The translations under genes and the position numbers were made by a program. A DNA stretch of 64,000 bases. It comes from Methylobacter luteus IMV-B-3098 (GTDB taxonomy: Bacteria > Pseudomonadota > Gammaproteobacteria > Methylococcales > Methylomonadaceae). A model generated the notes under the pieces. That model ran no database searches and was not told the DNA's origin. It saw only the letters and a list, made by a program, of their open reading frames with translations. This document shows positions 17,769 through 26,325 of this stretch, piece by piece. Each line of letters starts with the position of its first letter. Within the stretch, counting starts at the first letter, position 1. The stretch lies in the NCBI RefSeq assembly GCF_000427625.1, contig NZ_KE386569.1, forward strand, positions 1,495,073 to 1,559,072. The letters run 5' to 3'.

Positions 17769-19031
17769 TTATCCTTGCTTTCTGAATGGGATTACATCAG
17801 CATCAGCCTTTAAGCTATCCAGATAATCAGCCCATGTTTGCATCATTTTTCGACGCTCTGATAAGTGCGCTGTTCTATTGTATGCTCTGCCGTTCGGGTC
17901 TTTTACTGCATGAGCTAACTGATGCTCAATAAAATCCGGTCTGAATCCAAGTACTTCATCAAGAATAGTTCTAGCCATAGCCCTAAAACCATGCACAGTC
18001 ATTTCTGTTTTATCAAATCCCATACGACGTAATGCTGCCAATAAAGCTACGTCCGACATTGCCCGCGATCCATTTGGCGTTCTTGCTGATGGAAATACAA
18101 AGCGCCCATTTCCAGTCAGTGGATGAATATTAGTTAAAATTTCAACCGCTTGTTTTGATAGAGGGACAATATGCTGAGTCTTTGTTTTGGTAACCAAATA
18201 ACGCCATTCTTTAGTTTCCAAATCGATATGCTCCCACTCCGCTTGTCTCAATTCGCTGGGTCTGACAAATACCAGTGGCGCAAGTTGTAAAGCAGATTTA
18301 ACGACGAATGAGCCGTTGTAATCATCAATAGCTCGTAATAACGGCCCTATCTGTTGTGGGTCTGTCATTGATGAAAAATTGCTACCGTTAACAGCGGTTA
18401 AAGCACCTTTCAATGCCTGAGTTATATCGCGATCAACACGTCCACTTGCTTCAGCATAGCGAAATACTTGTCCGCAGGTTTGCAAAGCTCTATGAGCTGT
18501 CTCAATTGCGCCCCTGCTCTCGATACGCTGCAATACTGTTAATAGCTCTGGCGCTTTTATGTCGGCAATGAGCTGCCTACCAATCCAAGGAAATATGTCA
18601 CGCTCTAGCGAACTCAATGTTCTTTTTCGATGACTCTCTGACTTATTAAGCATTCTCTTTTCGTACCATTCCTTAGCCACATGCTCAAAACTATCAATAA
18701 CTGCTAATCCAGCATCAAGACGTTTTTCATTTTCAATCACTAATTTTTGAGCCGCTTTTGTTTCCTTCCGTGTATCGCTTGGGTTTACACCATTAGCAAC
18801 GTTGGTACGAGCTTCATCTGCTTTGCGTCTCGCATCTGCTAATCCGGTAGAAGGATAGACACCTAATGAGAGTGTTTTACGCTTACCTTGGAAACTATAA
18901 TCGAATCTCCACCATTTAGCGCCATTGGTTTTGATAAGTAGATATAGCCCACCACCGTCATTAAGGCGTTTATCTTTGTCGCCCGGTTTGGTGCTGCGTA
19001 TTGTGACATCATTCAGTAATTGTTTCGCCAT
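17769..19031 (-). CDS. P4-type tyrosine recombinase (integrase)
   Basis: 420 residues. An N-terminal DUF4102 arm-binding domain (LNDVTIRSTKPGDKDKRLNDGGGLYL) is followed by a core-binding domain and the catalytic domain. Catalytic residues are visible: Arg in VFVRPSELRQAEW, His-x-x-Arg in VHGFRAMART, His in EHQLAHAV, and the nucleophilic Tyr in GRAYNRTAHL. The AHLSERRKMMQTWADYLD tail is typical. The gene begins 172 bases from the 3' end of the tmRNA, which points to that gene as its attachment site. Full length, no damage seen. Confidence 0.93.
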   Translation of the reverse strand: MAKQLLNDVTIRSTKPGDKDKRLNDGGGLYLLIKTNGAKWWRFDYSFQGKRKTLSLGVYPSTGLADARRKADEARTNVANGVNPSDTRKETKAAQKLVIENEKRLDAGLAVIDSFEHVAKEWYEKRMLNKSESHRKRTLSSLERDIFPWIGRQLIADIKAPELLTVLQRIESRGAIETAHRALQTCGQVFRYAEASGRVDRDITQALKGALTAVNGSNFSSMTDPQQIGPLLRAIDDYNGSFVVKSALQLAPLVFVRPSELRQAEWEHIDLETKEWRYLVTKTKTQHIVPLSKQAVEILTNIHPLTGNGRFVFPSARTPNGSRAMSDVALLAALRRMGFDKTEMTVHGFRAMARTILDEVLGFRPDFIEHQLAHAVKDPNGRAYNRTAHLSERRKMMQTWADYLDSLKADADVIPFRKQG

Positions 19032-19110
19032 GCAGTAACTCCAGATGCAGTAACAGTAAAAATTTCCAGTTACTGTAAAACTTACTGCATAAATTGTCGA
19101 TTGTTACTGC
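19032..19110. repeat. Repeated GCAGTAAC sites before the integrase gene
   Basis: GCAGTAAC occurs directly at 19032-19039 and 19047-19054 and inverted (GTTACTGC) at 19103-19110, with shorter versions GTTACTG at 19069-19075 and TTACTGC at 19082-19088. Five sites in 79 bases between the integrase start and the tmRNA end suggest arm-type integrase sites or an operator for the AlpA-like regulator. Confidence 0.55.
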
Positions 19111-19134
19111 ATTTTGTTACATTTCTTTGGACAA

Positions 19135-19170
19135 TAAAAAACCCACGAAGCCTTATGACTTGTGGGTTTC
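19135..19170 (-). terminator. Rho-independent terminator after tmRNA
   Basis: Reading the minus strand, AAACCCAC and GTGGGTTT form an 8-bp stem around a loop of about 15 bases and are followed by TTTTATTG. It lies about 35 bases beyond the tmRNA 3' end and should end its transcript. Because the tmRNA 3' end is the integration site, this terminator was probably carried in with the island. Confidence 0.75.
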
Positions 19171-19202
19171 TGTACAACCTTGAATCAGGTTGTATTTGGA
19201 AT

Positions 19203-19579
19203 TGGTGGAGGCGGCGGGAATTGAACCCGCGTCCGCAAGCACTCCGCCGTAAGGTCTACATGCTTATCCCGCGCTTTTGATTTAACTGTTGACTACCCGT
19301 CGGGCCAAGAGGATCAACAGCGATTTCGATTGGATTTAGCGCTTCAGGCTCCGAACTAAGCCCTGACGCGATCTTATGTAATATGATCCCTGAATGTTCC
19401 GAAGAACTCTGCGCGCATAAGCACACACAGTCAGAGAAGTGGTGCAGGTTTTAAGCTGCTAAAGCCACTGAGTAGTTTTCGTCGTTTGCGAATACTTTTT
19501 TTCTGTAGGATTTACGAGGTGTACAGTCCTCGGCATGCACTTAAGGTTTCGCTACCCACGTCGAAGCCAGGTCGCCCCC
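19203..19579 (-). ncRNA. ssrA: Transfer-messenger RNA (tmRNA)
   Basis: About 377 bases. The 5' end GGGGGCGACCTGG pairs with the 3' GCCTCC of the tRNA-like acceptor stem, which ends in encoded ACCA (TGGTGG in plus-strand sequence at 19203). The T-arm GGTTCAATTCC is visible. The tag reading frame is at 19451-19489 on the minus strand and encodes ANDENYSVALAA followed by TAA, ending in the usual ALAA degradation signal. tmRNA rescues stalled ribosomes with SmpB. The 3' end is the likely attachment site of the neighbouring island. Confidence 0.95.
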
Positions 19580-19683
19580 TTAACTTGTGTATTGTAATTG
19601 ATAAGAGTCAATTTTCCTAAAAAGATTCCGTTCATTTACAAAATTATTTTTCAGCCCTCTGAAAATCCGTTTAATCTAAAACC

Positions 19684-21306
19684 CTACTCAATTAACATTC
19701 GGGTTAAAAGACCTTTGTCATTCATGGGAAGTTCCCGTCGCTGATCATCAATTCTGCACTGTTCGATGATGTCGGCAACCTGCTTTACCTGCTCGGCATG
19801 TTGATGACTGAAGTTCTCTATGGTTTCAGACACTTCGTATTCAATCATGCTGAGCCCGTTAATCAGTCCTTTGTGAAGCCCCCGTAAGGCCGTTTTTTCC
19901 AGCGAAGGTTTCATTTTCTTCAATATAAAAAACGGCGTCAGCCAGGTAATGGCGATCAGCAAGATGCTATGAATAGCGAAATTGACGCCCAAATATTCCT
20001 CATTACCTGCATTGCTGGTGTAATATACGGTGAACAGCTTGTAACCGACCCAGATGATGGCTGCAAGAGGCAGCACGATCTCGCACAAGCGCATGAACTT
20101 TAAAAAGACGCGGTGCATGACATTGCCGGGATTGGCCAGCGCCTGCCGCACAGCCAGTTCACTCTGGGCCTGAATGATTTTCGGCGCCTTGTCGCGGATC
20201 GGGGCCAACTGCTTTTTAAGCGGCGCAACGGGAATGCCTTGCTGGTCGACATTCAGCACGAATTCGTCCAGACCATCATCAAATCGTGCGCAGGCCCACT
20301 CGTCCCACATTTGCACGTTCGAGCGGGTTGGCGAATATTTGCCCGTAGCCGGATTGGTGATTAAATCGGCCGCGTGTTCGGCATAGTAATTGGCCAGTTG
20401 CTGTATCGGCCAGACCATGCCCTGCTGCAGGATGTCGGAGGTGCGCTGCCATTGTTCCTGCCACAGTTTCGGCGCTTGCTGCACAGCCTGGCTGGAGCCC
20501 AGAAATGGCATGTGGCGCTGCAGCCTTTGTTTCAAATCGTCCTTGCGAACCTGCAGGCCTCTTTGTTCGAGTTGCTCGATAACATGCTCGGTCGCCAACG
20601 ATTCAATCGTGGCTTTTAACGATTCAAACTCATCGGCCTGGAGGTCTTCCGCGCAAATCGTTTTAAAGATGATCGGTTCCTCAAAGCCGGCTTTGTGCAG
20701 TTGCTGCTTGAAATCCTCATATTGGGCGGTCTGTCCCCTATCCCACTGATTCAAGACAAACAGCCAGGCATGGCGGCCGCCTTCGGCGAGCAGTAGACGC
20801 CAGGCTTTTTCATCCCTGTAGCGTTCGGGACTGACCACATAGACGAGCACGTCGATATGCGGCAGCCATTCCAGAACCAGTTGCTTGTTGCTTTGCTCGA
20901 TGCTGTCGAAATCCGGCATATCGATCCAGATGATGTTTTTTTTCGATTCCTCATCATGCTGGGCTAGTTTGATGCGCTCGACAGGCAGTTTCTCGGGCAG
21001 GTGCTGTATGGCGACGCTGCGATGATGGTACAGCGTGACCTCGCGCGATGTCGGCCGCTCTATGCCGGTCCGGGCAATCGCCTGACCGGCCAGGCGGTTC
21101 AGCAACGAACTCTTGCCCACGCCGGTGCCGCCCATGAAGGCCACGATCAATGGCCGGGAGCCGCCATGCGCGAACAGGGATTCGGGCGTTCTTGCGTCGA
21201 ACTCGCATAACTGCCTGGCCGACTCTCGGTCGATCCAGCCTGAGGCGGCGGCCTGCTCGGCCCAGTGTTTTGTCTGTTCTACTAAGTCAGAGTAATCGTA
21301 AGCCAT
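19684..21306 (-). CDS. Dynamin-like / 50S-type GTPase, membrane associated
   Basis: 540 residues from the ATG at 21306 (MAYDYSDL); an upstream ATG at 21357 would add 17 unconserved residues. G1 motif GGTGVGKSS, G3 DMPDFDS and G4-like NQWD are all in the first 220 residues. Two hydrophobic segments (CEIVLPLAAIIWVGYKLF and SILLIAITWLTPFFIL) lie at about 415-475. The start overlaps the end of the upstream GTPase gene by 20 bases. The pair probably forms a heteromeric membrane-remodelling or stress GTPase. No cellular role can be named from the sequence. Confidence 0.7.
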   Translation of the reverse strand: MAYDYSDLVEQTKHWAEQAAASGWIDRESARQLCEFDARTPESLFAHGGSRPLIVAFMGGTGVGKSSLLNRLAGQAIARTGIERPTSREVTLYHHRSVAIQHLPEKLPVERIKLAQHDEESKKNIIWIDMPDFDSIEQSNKQLVLEWLPHIDVLVYVVSPERYRDEKAWRLLLAEGGRHAWLFVLNQWDRGQTAQYEDFKQQLHKAGFEEPIIFKTICAEDLQADEFESLKATIESLATEHVIEQLEQRGLQVRKDDLKQRLQRHMPFLGSSQAVQQAPKLWQEQWQRTSDILQQGMVWPIQQLANYYAEHAADLITNPATGKYSPTRSNVQMWDEWACARFDDGLDEFVLNVDQQGIPVAPLKKQLAPIRDKAPKIIQAQSELAVRQALANPGNVMHRVFLKFMRLCEIVLPLAAIIWVGYKLFTVYYTSNAGNEEYLGVNFAIHSILLIAITWLTPFFILKKMKPSLEKTALRGLHKGLINGLSMIEYEVSETIENFSHQHAEQVKQVADIIEQCRIDDQRRELPMNDKGLLTRMLIE

Positions 21307-23026
21307 GTCGCTTTTCTTTGAGTTGGTGTTCGGCTGCCTGCAACTGCTCGGGCGCAATATTAAACTGAGTAAGGTGTGTTAATTGCTTGGGCAGTGCGGA
21401 AAGCCTTCTGCCCATGCTGTCTATGAATAAGGCTTGTTTGACAGTATTGAGCTGATGCTGTTTCAGTTCCGCCTCGGCTCTGTGCACATAACCGCCGATG
21501 GCGCTTTCGGCCAACAAAGAGGTAACTGTCAGCATCGCCGGCGCAATGATCAGGTCATGCATGCCGATGCCGCCTGTGTTCAAGGCCAGCGCAATGGCGG
21601 CCGCATCGGTCGTGGCGCGCGTGGCCCGCAAGCTGTTCAGGAGCACCGGCTTTTCCTGCAATTTGCGATACAGCTGTTGCGCGGTGTTTTCCACATCCTG
21701 TTGAAAAGCGATATGGTAGTTTTTCGCGGCGTTGCTGAAATCCTGCAAAATATCCGGGCGTTGACTGCGCAACAGGCTGCTGGCTTCTTTCCACCATGGG
21801 TTTTGCCGGTTCTGCTCAGCCCTGTCCAGAAGACGGTCCGCCATCTGGATCAGCATGTGCTCGGCGATTTGCTTTAACAGCGCGACTTCGTGGCTGCTGT
21901 CGGCTATGTGCTGTCTTTTGCGCCCCAGCTTCATGACTTGTCTGATCGGCCAGGTCAGAATTCTGCGCGTGCCGGACAAAATACCCGCCAGGCCCGGTAT
22001 CTCCAGCAAGTTCAGCAGCTCGGCCAGGGCGTATTTAAAAGTTTCGTAATGATGCGGGTGATTCAGAAAATCACGCTGATAACTGTCCAGCGCCTGCTTG
22101 ATCAGTTGGTCGACCAGTTCCTGCCAGTCCTTTAATGCCTGGTGCTCGGCGACGACCGGCTCGACCCAGTACTGCCAGTTCTTCTGGAGCAATTCCTGCT
22201 CGTAGCGCGGTTGCTTCTTATGATTGACCTTGCGGGCAAGTTGGATCAGTAGTTTCTGCCGGGATTCCGGCCAGGCCGGCATGCCAGTCTGCTTTTGATA
22301 ATACAAGGGCACGACTTCCGGGAATTCATCGTTTCTGGCGTGCTGCCATTTTTCTTTCAGTGAATGGATCAGCAAGGTTTCCGAGCCTTCAACGAGCTTG
22401 TTCAGGCAGATAACCGTCGGCTGATGCAAATCTTCCAGTACGGACATGATGTCCCAGACCGACTGGTCGGCGTATTTTTCCTTGCTGACGGCCAGAATGA
22501 TAATATCGGCCAGAGCAATCGTCCTGATCAGTCCTTCGCGATAATTCGCGGCATCTATCGAATCAAAATCAGGCGTATCCCAAAGTACGCTGGGCGGCAA
22601 ATACGCTGAATCCGCCGTATTTTCAGTTAATAGATAACAGTCGTAACGGTCTGCTCGCGCATGCGCCTGCTGCAATTGCTGGAATCGGCCAAAATAACGC
22701 TGCAAGTCGCTGCAATCCTTCAGGCTGATGCCGTTACAAAAACCTTCGGGATGCACGGTATAGCCGGCCAAAGGGCTTACGCCGGCCACACTGCTGTTTA
22801 ATAACAGGTTGACAAGTGAACTCTTTCCTGCCTGGGTCGGACCAATAACAGTGATCTGCAATGGGTGTTCAGGGGTAGATGCTATGAGTTGGCCTTTACG
22901 CATAAAGGCTTCCGCCATAATAAGCTGATCTATCCGCTGTTGATAACTTGTTTTGGCAGATTCATTGCCCGGTTGACTCAAAACGGCTTGGTAACGCTGT
23001 TTTAATAATTGGATAAATTCCAGCAT
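21287..23026 (-). CDS. Dynamin-like GTPase, partner of the following gene
   Basis: 579 residues. G1 GPTQAGKSS at about 62-70, G3 DTPDFDS, and G4 NKLV in place of NKxD. The rest is mainly helical with a moderately hydrophobic stretch near residue 500 (AAIALALNTGGIGMHDLIIAPAML). It shares layout with the 540-residue GTPase downstream and overlaps it, so they are one operon and likely one complex. The intergenic region 23027-23142 holds its divergent promoter with the lipoprotein gene. Confidence 0.7.
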   Translation of the reverse strand: MLEFIQLLKQRYQAVLSQPGNESAKTSYQQRIDQLIMAEAFMRKGQLIASTPEHPLQITVIGPTQAGKSSLVNLLLNSSVAGVSPLAGYTVHPEGFCNGISLKDCSDLQRYFGRFQQLQQAHARADRYDCYLLTENTADSAYLPPSVLWDTPDFDSIDAANYREGLIRTIALADIIILAVSKEKYADQSVWDIMSVLEDLHQPTVICLNKLVEGSETLLIHSLKEKWQHARNDEFPEVVPLYYQKQTGMPAWPESRQKLLIQLARKVNHKKQPRYEQELLQKNWQYWVEPVVAEHQALKDWQELVDQLIKQALDSYQRDFLNHPHHYETFKYALAELLNLLEIPGLAGILSGTRRILTWPIRQVMKLGRKRQHIADSSHEVALLKQIAEHMLIQMADRLLDRAEQNRQNPWWKEASSLLRSQRPDILQDFSNAAKNYHIAFQQDVENTAQQLYRKLQEKPVLLNSLRATRATTDAAAIALALNTGGIGMHDLIIAPAMLTVTSLLAESAIGGYVHRAEAELKQHQLNTVKQALFIDSMGRRLSALPKQLTHLTQFNIAPEQLQAAEHQLKEKRHGLRLL

Positions 23027-23142
23027 AGAAAGTTAGCTTGGGTTTATAATAACCGACCATTTTACTTTGTTTGGTGACAGGGTGTAATGCAATAATTATA
23101 AATAACGCAACTTGGACCCGTACTTTACTTCGAGGTTATCTT

Positions 23143-23565
23143 ATGAAGAAACTATCTGCTCTGCTGATTATTCTTACCTGCACAACATTAATTGCCTGCG
23201 GCAACGGCATGAAAATAAACGGCCACAATGCCCGCACGGCTTATAAGTCCGTCAAAGTGATCAAAAATCGCCTCCCTGCCGAACAACGCATCGAATTCGA
23301 GGTCTCTTTCTGGACTATCCGCGATTCTTTCAAAAATGAAGGTGAATTTCTTGAAAAGGTTGACGGCAAAGAGCCTCAAGAAATCATCGATCTAGGCAAG
23401 GAACTTTATCAAGAACGTAAAAATGCCGGCATTGAGGCCTATACCCAGTATTCGAGCTGGGATGAAATGATTGCCAAATTCGGCCAGGAACGAATTAGCC
23501 AAGAAAAGGGAACTGGCAAAGACCCTCGCGACAAGGCCAACGACATCCTCTATAAACTAAAATAA
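23143..23565 (+). CDS. Small lipoprotein (DUF6694-like)
   Basis: 140 residues from the ATG at 23143 with GAGGT upstream. A signal peptide ends in the lipobox LIACG, so the mature protein is lipid-anchored at Cys19. The remaining part is charged and helical (AYKSVKVIKNRLPAEQRIEFEV). It resembles DUF6694 lipoproteins of gammaproteobacteria by its GMKINGHNA...AYKSV opening. The function of the family is unknown. It is divergent from the GTPase pair and convergent with the DUF2959 gene. Confidence 0.7.
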   Translation: MKKLSALLIILTCTTLIACGNGMKINGHNARTAYKSVKVIKNRLPAEQRIEFEVSFWTIRDSFKNEGEFLEKVDGKEPQEIIDLGKELYQERKNAGIEAYTQYSSWDEMIAKFGQERISQEKGTGKDPRDKANDILYKLK

Positions 23566-23576
23566 GGCCAATGGCC

Positions 23577-24269
23577 TCATCGGCCAGGCAGCGCTTTTTG
23601 TTCAACCAGTGTTGACACAAACTGATTAGCTTCGGCAATGGTTTGCTCCATGGCATGAATCAGCTGCGATATGTCTATGCCGATTTCTATAAACTCATGC
23701 CTCAATGCCGCAATCGCCTGGGCATTGAGGTTGTGTTTAAGGTATAGCACCTGATCCTTGAATGCCAGCAGCACCGGCTGGATTTTGGCTTCGGCCCTGC
23801 GCATGGACTTGATCAGCCGGGTATAATTTTGCCTGGCTGCCTTCAACTGTTGTTTGCTCTGGTTACGCAAGGAGCGGTTCGTATATTCATCCAACTCTCT
23901 TTCCCACTCGATAAACAGCGCCTCGCTGACGTCTTCTATAGCTCTGATTCTGTCGCTGACGGCCTCGGATTTGGCTCGGCAGAATTGATATTGCCTGTTT
24001 AACAGATTGTATTTATGGTCCAGCGTGGTCTCGCTGACGTTGACCAGCGATTTAAAACGCTCAAGCGCATCTTCAAACTCATCCCGAGTATCCTGCAAGC
24101 TGACACACGCTTGCTCAACCTGTGAGACGACAATGGTACGCTTGTGATCGCCTATCGATTCCCTGGCGCTGTAATAAACGTTGCGGAATTTTTTAGAGAA
24201 AAAACTGCCGAGTGAATCGAGTGATTTTCTTATCAGAAAGCTCGTTAATGATTGATTGTATTCGGACAT
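23577..24269 (-). CDS. DUF2959 coiled-coil protein
   Basis: 230 residues, almost wholly helical and charged. The segment YYSARESIGDHKRTIVVSQVEQACVSLQDTRDEFEDALERF (residues about 32-72, quoted here as its recognisable core YYSARESIGDHKR and DEFEDALERF) is the signature of DUF2959. There is no signal peptide. Its start overlaps the stop of the amino acid kinase gene by one base, so it is at the end of the pabB transcript, although no link with cofactor synthesis is known. Confidence 0.7.
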   Translation of the reverse strand: MSEYNQSLTSFLIRKSLDSLGSFFSKKFRNVYYSARESIGDHKRTIVVSQVEQACVSLQDTRDEFEDALERFKSLVNVSETTLDHKYNLLNRQYQFCRAKSEAVSDRIRAIEDVSEALFIEWERELDEYTNRSLRNQSKQQLKAARQNYTRLIKSMRRAEAKIQPVLLAFKDQVLYLKHNLNAQAIAALRHEFIEIGIDISQLIHAMEQTIAEANQFVSTLVEQKALPGR

Positions 24270-24820
24270 TAGAAACTTCGATGATTAATGATTTTTACTG
24301 TAAACGGCGCTCGCGCTGTAAAGCCGTAAAACGCTTTATCGACAATGCCGTGCTCGACTAGTTCATCAATGCCGAGACTGGCGTCAATCATTGCTGACTT
24401 TACCAGAATCAGCTCATCCGATGAAAGCATTCCGGCCAGCCAGGCGGCCAGACTATCCGATGTGATGTCCCAACTGGCCTCGACGCCTGTCTCATCAAGC
24501 TCGACGATATCGGGCGACCAGATTACGATTTTTTGCCTGGCCAACTGCGCCTGAATCCCGGCAATCGAACCAGAGATTACAAAATCGGGCTTGAGGCTTT
24601 TAAACAACAAGGCCATCTGCTGCATTGCCAGCAGCGCCATCGCATGCGCCGTGCCGTCATCGAACCGCCAGTGCTGTTGGGCCATTCTGACCTGGTCGGC
24701 AAAAGCACCGCCGCCGGGCACAATCACCACACCGCCCGCATACGCCTGCTCGATCGTGTTCAGGCATGAAACCAGCGCGCCCGACTCAGCCAGACTGCCG
24801 CCCAGTTTGATAACGATCAT
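24269..24820 (-). CDS. Amino acid kinase-family protein of the H4MPT/methanofuran locus
   Basis: 183 residues. VIKLGGSLAESG at the start, VIVPGGGAFADQVR, WDITSDSLAAWLAG and LILVKSAMID are the nucleotide-binding and phosphate-binding elements of the aspartate/uridylate kinase fold. It is shorter than aspartokinases and fits the kinase type found in methanofuran clusters, where MfnE phosphorylates an aminomethylfuran phosphate. It overlaps the pabB stop by 4 bases. The MfnE-like role is inferred from fold and context. Confidence 0.65.
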   Translation of the reverse strand: MIVIKLGGSLAESGALVSCLNTIEQAYAGGVVIVPGGGAFADQVRMAQQHWRFDDGTAHAMALLAMQQMALLFKSLKPDFVISGSIAGIQAQLARQKIVIWSPDIVELDETGVEASWDITSDSLAAWLAGMLSSDELILVKSAMIDASLGIDELVEHGIVDKAFYGFTARAPFTVKIINHRSF

Positions 24821-26193
24821 TCTTGCCTAAACCGCTGTAGCAACCGGATCATCGCCGCCGCCTTGTCAAAACATTCCTGATATTCATCTTCCATGACGGA
24901 ATCGTTGACGATGCCGCCGCCCGCCCAGAAGCGGATCATATTTTCCGAATGCACCAGCGTTCTGATCGCGATATTGGTATCCATATTGCCGTCAAATCCC
25001 AGGTAGCCGATAGCTCCGCAATAAACGCCGCGCCGGTTGGGTTCGAGCTCTTCGATGATTTCCATGGCACGGATCTTGGGCGCGCCGGTAATCGAGCCAC
25101 CTGGAAAACAGCTTCTTAACAGATCCATCGCGTACTGATCATCAGCCAGTTCGCCTGTGACGGTACTGACCAGATGATGCACGGTGGCGTAACTTTCCAC
25201 ATCGAACAGGACCGGCACCTTGACCGACCCTTTTTTGCAGGTCTTGCTGAGATCATTGCGCAGCAGATCGACAATCATGACATTTTCGGCGCGGTCTTTC
25301 TTGCTGTTTTTAAGCTGCTGAATCTGCTCCTGGTTCTCCACGACATCCTGCCTGCGCGGACGCGTGCCCTTGATCGGCTTGGTTTCCACGATACCGTTCG
25401 TCACCTTCAAAAACCGCTCCGGCGACGAGCTGAGAATTTGCGCCTCGGGCAGGTTCAGATAGCCGCTGAACGGCGCGGCATTCAATTCACGCAGCGCCAG
25501 ATAGGCGGTCCAGGGATCGCCTTCGCAGTCGGCAGCGAAACGCTGGGTCAGGTTAACCTGATAGCAATCGCCTTCTTTCAGGTAATGCTTAATGCGGTAA
25601 AAAGCCTTGGCATAGGCTTCCTTGTCCATATTGGCCTTAATATCGCCGAACACTTTGAATGGCTGATCATGGCGATCAGCTGGCAATGTGCTGAATTGCC
25701 CAATTAAAGCCCGCCATTTTTGATCATTGTCCACATGCCCGACCAGCGTGCTTTCTTGCCGTTCATGGTCGACGATGACCGCCCAGTCATAGATGCCGAC
25801 GGCCATTTCTGCAATATGCTCGGCGTCTTCGGCGATAACGGGCAATTTCTCCAGCCGGCGGGCCAGATCATAAGAGAAATAACCGATGGCTCCGCCATTG
25901 AAAGGCAGGCCGTCGATGACCGGAAAATTCCCGATTAACTGCTGCTTGACCAATAAAAACGGATCTTCAGTCGATTGCACGGATACGCCGCCACGCGTAA
26001 TCCGGGTTGTATCACCGTGCGTGACCAGCGTACATACGGGATCGGCCGCGATAATATCGTACCTCCCCTGCCGGCTGTAAGGATAACCGCTATCGAGAAA
26101 AACCGACCAGGGACGGCCGGCGATCGGCGCAAAAAGCGCTGCACTGTTTTTAAAATAAGGAAGCGGAGAATGAAGTTGTTTCGATGACGACAT
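24817..26193 (-). CDS. pabB: Aminodeoxychorismate synthase component I
   Basis: 458 residues of the chorismate-binding family. KGTRPRR, the ESYATVHHLVSTVTG block and PGGSITGAPKIRAMEIIEELEP...AIGYLGFDGNMDTNIAIRT (only key parts quoted) are the family hallmarks; the Lys and Pro-Ile-Lys-Gly-like IKGTRPR region is PabB-like rather than TrpE-like. The enzyme converts chorismate and ammonia to aminodeoxychorismate on the way to pABA. pABA is needed for folate and is the direct substrate of beta-RFAP synthase encoded 8 kb away, which explains its place in an H4MPT locus. Confidence 0.88.
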   Translation of the reverse strand: MSSSKQLHSPLPYFKNSAALFAPIAGRPWSVFLDSGYPYSRQGRYDIIAADPVCTLVTHGDTTRITRGGVSVQSTEDPFLLVKQQLIGNFPVIDGLPFNGGAIGYFSYDLARRLEKLPVIAEDAEHIAEMAVGIYDWAVIVDHERQESTLVGHVDNDQKWRALIGQFSTLPADRHDQPFKVFGDIKANMDKEAYAKAFYRIKHYLKEGDCYQVNLTQRFAADCEGDPWTAYLALRELNAAPFSGYLNLPEAQILSSSPERFLKVTNGIVETKPIKGTRPRRQDVVENQEQIQQLKNSKKDRAENVMIVDLLRNDLSKTCKKGSVKVPVLFDVESYATVHHLVSTVTGELADDQYAMDLLRSCFPGGSITGAPKIRAMEIIEELEPNRRGVYCGAIGYLGFDGNMDTNIAIRTLVHSENMIRFWAGGGIVNDSVMEDEYQECFDKAAAMIRLLQRFRQE

Positions 26194-26325
26194 TTAAATT
26201 GTGTCTGGTTGGGATAAACGGATCAGCAAGTTGCCTGCTCGCAGCGCAGCCAGTTGTATGAGTATGTGAAGGGCATTGACAAATGGATATTCAGATTGAA
26301 TGAAATTTTATAACAGTCGCCCGAA

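Larger units (their letters stand above)
1..19202. mobile_element. Genomic island integrated at the tmRNA gene (left part cut by window edge)
   Basis: The segment runs from the window edge to the 3' end of the tmRNA gene. It carries a P4-type tyrosine recombinase right beside the tmRNA, an AlpA-like regulator, a DUF3987 gene, several defence-like genes and four insertion sequences. It is clearly richer in A+T than the methylotrophy genes to its right. Integration of P4-type elements into the 3' end of ssrA is well known. I found no second copy of the tmRNA 3' end, so the far attachment site must lie left of base 1 or has been lost. Treating everything from 1 as one island is inference. Confidence 0.6.

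Noticed and set aside
19203-19240. A tRNA gene suggested by the T-arm and CCA end
   Set aside because: The 5' partner and anticodon arm are missing locally and the segment pairs with 19570-19579 instead; it is the tRNA-like end of tmRNA.
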